Shown piece after piece: positions 5,143 to 6,535 of a stretch of 6,535 bases of DNA. The notes beneath the pieces are model-generated. The model saw only the letters and a list, made by a program, of their open reading frames with translations, made no database searches and had not been told where the DNA came from. The DNA is from an uncultured Eubacteriales bacterium (GTDB lineage Bacteria > Bacillota > Clostridia > Oscillospirales > Oscillospiraceae), in contig ONTN01000080.1 of assembly GCA_900320765.1 (NCBI GenBank), positions 1 through 6,535 on the forward strand. Reading direction: 5' to 3'. How positions within the stretch are numbered: the stretch's first letter is position 1; each line of letters starts with the position of its first letter. The translations under genes were made by a program, and so were the position numbers.

Positions 5143-6535
5143 TCTGCCTTGCCTCCTATGTTATCGCGCTTGGCTCCGGCCATGTAGAGGCCGAGCTCCT
5201 GAACGTTCGTCTTCTTCGGGTCGAGCTCGCCGACTATCTCGCCCTCGTACATAACGAGGATTCGGTCGGAAAGGCTCATTACCTCGTCGAGCTCAAGGCT
5301 TACGAGGAGGACGGCCTTGCCCTTGTCGCGCTCGGCGACGAGCTGGGAGTGGATGTATTCGATAGCGCCGACGTCGAGGCCGCGGGTGGGCTGAACGGCG
5401 ACGATGAGGGGCTTGTCCCTGTCGACTTCGCGGGCGATTATCGCCTTCTGCTGGTTGCCGCCCGACATACTGCGCGCGGGGGTGACAGGTCCCTGACCGG
5501 AGCGGACGTCGTACTGCTCGATAAGCTTCTCGGCGTAAGCTCTCACGGCGTCGCCCTTAATAAAGCCGAAGTGCTGGAAGCGCTCTTCCTTATAGGTCTG
5601 GAGCACCATATTCTGCTCAAGGGTGAAATCGAGAACGAGACCGTGCTTGTGCCTGTCCTCGGGGATGTGGCTCATATTCTCGCCACGGCGGCGGATCGAG
5701 GACTTGGATATCTCCTCGCCGCAGAGGGTGATAGTTCCGGCGGTCATCCTGTCGAGACCGGTGAGGCCGTGGATAAGCTCGGTCTGCCCGTTCCCGTCGA
5801 TACCGGATACGCAGACTATCTCGCCCGCGCGGACAGAGAAGGACACGTTGTGAACGGCGTCGCGCTTGTGCAGATGGCTGGGAACGCACATACCCTTGAC
5901 CTCAAGGACGACCTCGCCCGGCTTTGCCGGGGACTTGTCGACCTGAAGCTGGACGGGGCGGCCGACCATCATATTGCTGAGCGCCTGCTTGTTCGTCTCT
6001 GCGGTGTTTACAGTGCCGACGCAGCGCCCCTTTCGGAGAACTGTGACCCTGTCGGACACAGCCATGATCTCGTTCAGCTTGTGGGAGATGAAGAGAATGC
6101 TCTTGCCCTCCTTGGCGAAGGCCTTCATCGTCGCCATAAGCTCGTCAATCTCCTGGGGGGTGAGGACGGCGGTGGGCTCATCGAAGATAAGTATCTCGTT
6201 GTCGCGGTAGAGCATTTTCAGGATCTCAACGCGCTGCTGCATGCCGACGGTGATATCCTCGACCTTCGCGTCGAGGTCGACGTGGAGCCCGTATCTGTTC
6301 GAGAGCTCCTCGACTTTTTTCCGCGCCTCCTTCTTCTGGAGGAAGCCGAGCTTCGTTGTCTCCGGGCCGAGGATGATGTTATCGAGAACGGAAAAGCACT
6401 CCACCAGCTTGAAGTGCTGATGCACCATTCCTATGCCGAGGGCGGTGGCGTCGTTCGGGTCCTTTATCCTGACCTCCTGCCCGTTTTTGAGGATAACGCC
6501 CTCCTCGGGCTGGTAGAGGCCGAAAAGAACGCTCA
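5139..6535 (-). CDS. nupO: Nucleoside-type ABC transporter ATPase (NupO-like), 5' end missing
   Basis: Twin-domain ATPase of the BMP/nucleoside importer. The reading frame stays open to the window edge: complete codons begin at 6533 with SVLFGLYQPEEG, so the apparent ATG at 6428 is internal. 464 residues are visible, and about 45 with the first Walker A lie outside. Numbering from 6533, domain 1 has the Q-loop MVHQHFK (36-42), a signature written VGMQQR (96-101), Walker B ILIFDEPT (114-121) and the switch His in ISHKL (149-153). Domain 2 has a degenerate Walker A (GIDGNGQTEL, 244-253, no GK-S/T), signature SMSGGNQQ (355-362), Walker B LIVAVQPTRG with Gln replacing the catalytic Glu (381), and no switch His (VSLELDE). 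This one-sided active-site pattern is usual in RbsA/NupO-type ATPases. Its stop overlaps the permease start (ATGA). B. subtilis NupO is about 510 residues, consistent with the missing part. Confidence 0.93.
   Translation of the reverse strand, partial: SVLFGLYQPEEGVILKNGQEVRIKDPNDATALGIGMVHQHFKLVECFSVLDNIILGPETTKLGFLQKKEARKKVEELSNRYGLHVDLDAKVEDITVGMQQRVEILKMLYRDNEILIFDEPTAVLTPQEIDELMATMKAFAKEGKSILFISHKLNEIMAVSDRVTVLRKGRCVGTVNTAETNKQALSNMMVGRPVQLQVDKSPAKPGEVVLEVKGMCVPSHLHKRDAVHNVSFSVRAGEIVCVSGIDGNGQTELIHGLTGLDRMTAGTITLCGEEISKSSIRRRGENMSHIPEDRHKHGLVLDFTLEQNMVLQTYKEERFQHFGFIKGDAVRAYAEKLIEQYDVRSGQGPVTPARSMSGGNQQKAIIAREVDRDKPLIVAVQPTRGLDVGAIEYIHSQLVAERDKGKAVLLVSLELDEVMSLSDRILVMYEGEIVGELDPKKTNVQELGLYMAGAKRDNIGGKAE

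Noticed and set aside
5139..5840. Degenerate Walker A, Gln in place of Glu in Walker B and missing switch His in the second ATPase domain, as a possible defect
   Set aside because: These changes are typical of the second domain of RbsA/NupO-type ATPases, so they are not evidence of decay.

Overview
The window looks like chromosome from a moderately GC-rich (roughly 55-60%) Gram-positive anaerobe of the Clostridia, most likely a gut Oscillospirales/Ruminococcaceae-type organism. The basis is strong AGGAGG-type ribosome binding sites, sigma-A promoters with extended -10 (TGn) motifs, a Cthe_2159-type beta-helix protein, NupOPQ-like transporter genes, and a palindromic intergenic repeat of a kind I recall from gut Clostridia. 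The lineage is inferred, not proven. Every gene is on the minus strand, so transcription runs from high to low coordinates.

Layout, in transcription order. (1) 6535-2822: three genes of an ABC importer of the nucleoside/BMP family. The ATPase (nupO-like) is cut by the window edge and lacks its N-terminus with the first Walker A. It is followed by permeases nupP-like and nupQ-like. Both junctions are 4-base ATGA stop/start overlaps, so translation is probably coupled. The lipoprotein binding subunit (BmpA/NupN type) would be expected upstream, outside the window. (2) 2821-2530: a 292-base intergenic region. It holds a two-armed inverted repeat element with perfect 18-bp ends, a strong terminator, a promoter, and a tandem 8-bp direct repeat with an 11-bp period that looks like a response-regulator site. 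(3) 2529-871: a 552-residue exported or membrane-anchored right-handed beta-helix protein of the Cthe_2159 carbohydrate-binding family, ending in its own terminator. (4) 842-703: the terminator tail, a good sigma-A promoter and a structured leader. (5) 702-79: rplU (L21) and rpmA (L27), ending in a strong terminator at 65-34.

The transporter probably feeds nucleoside salvage. The beta-helix protein probably acts at the cell surface on plant or host polysaccharide. rplU-rpmA is a housekeeping ribosomal operon. The three units are separated by terminators and nothing suggests they work together.

Most notable points: L27 has no cleavable N-terminal extension and the prp protease gene that usually lies between rplU and rpmA is absent; the repeat element has two arms whose hairpins differ in stem sequence but keep the same TTC loop; a tandem operator lies upstream of the beta-helix gene; and NupP has an acidic Pro-Glu tail encoded by a hexanucleotide microsatellite. 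I found no convincing wholly new multi-gene system, CRISPR array, tRNA, rRNA or insertion-sequence transposase.
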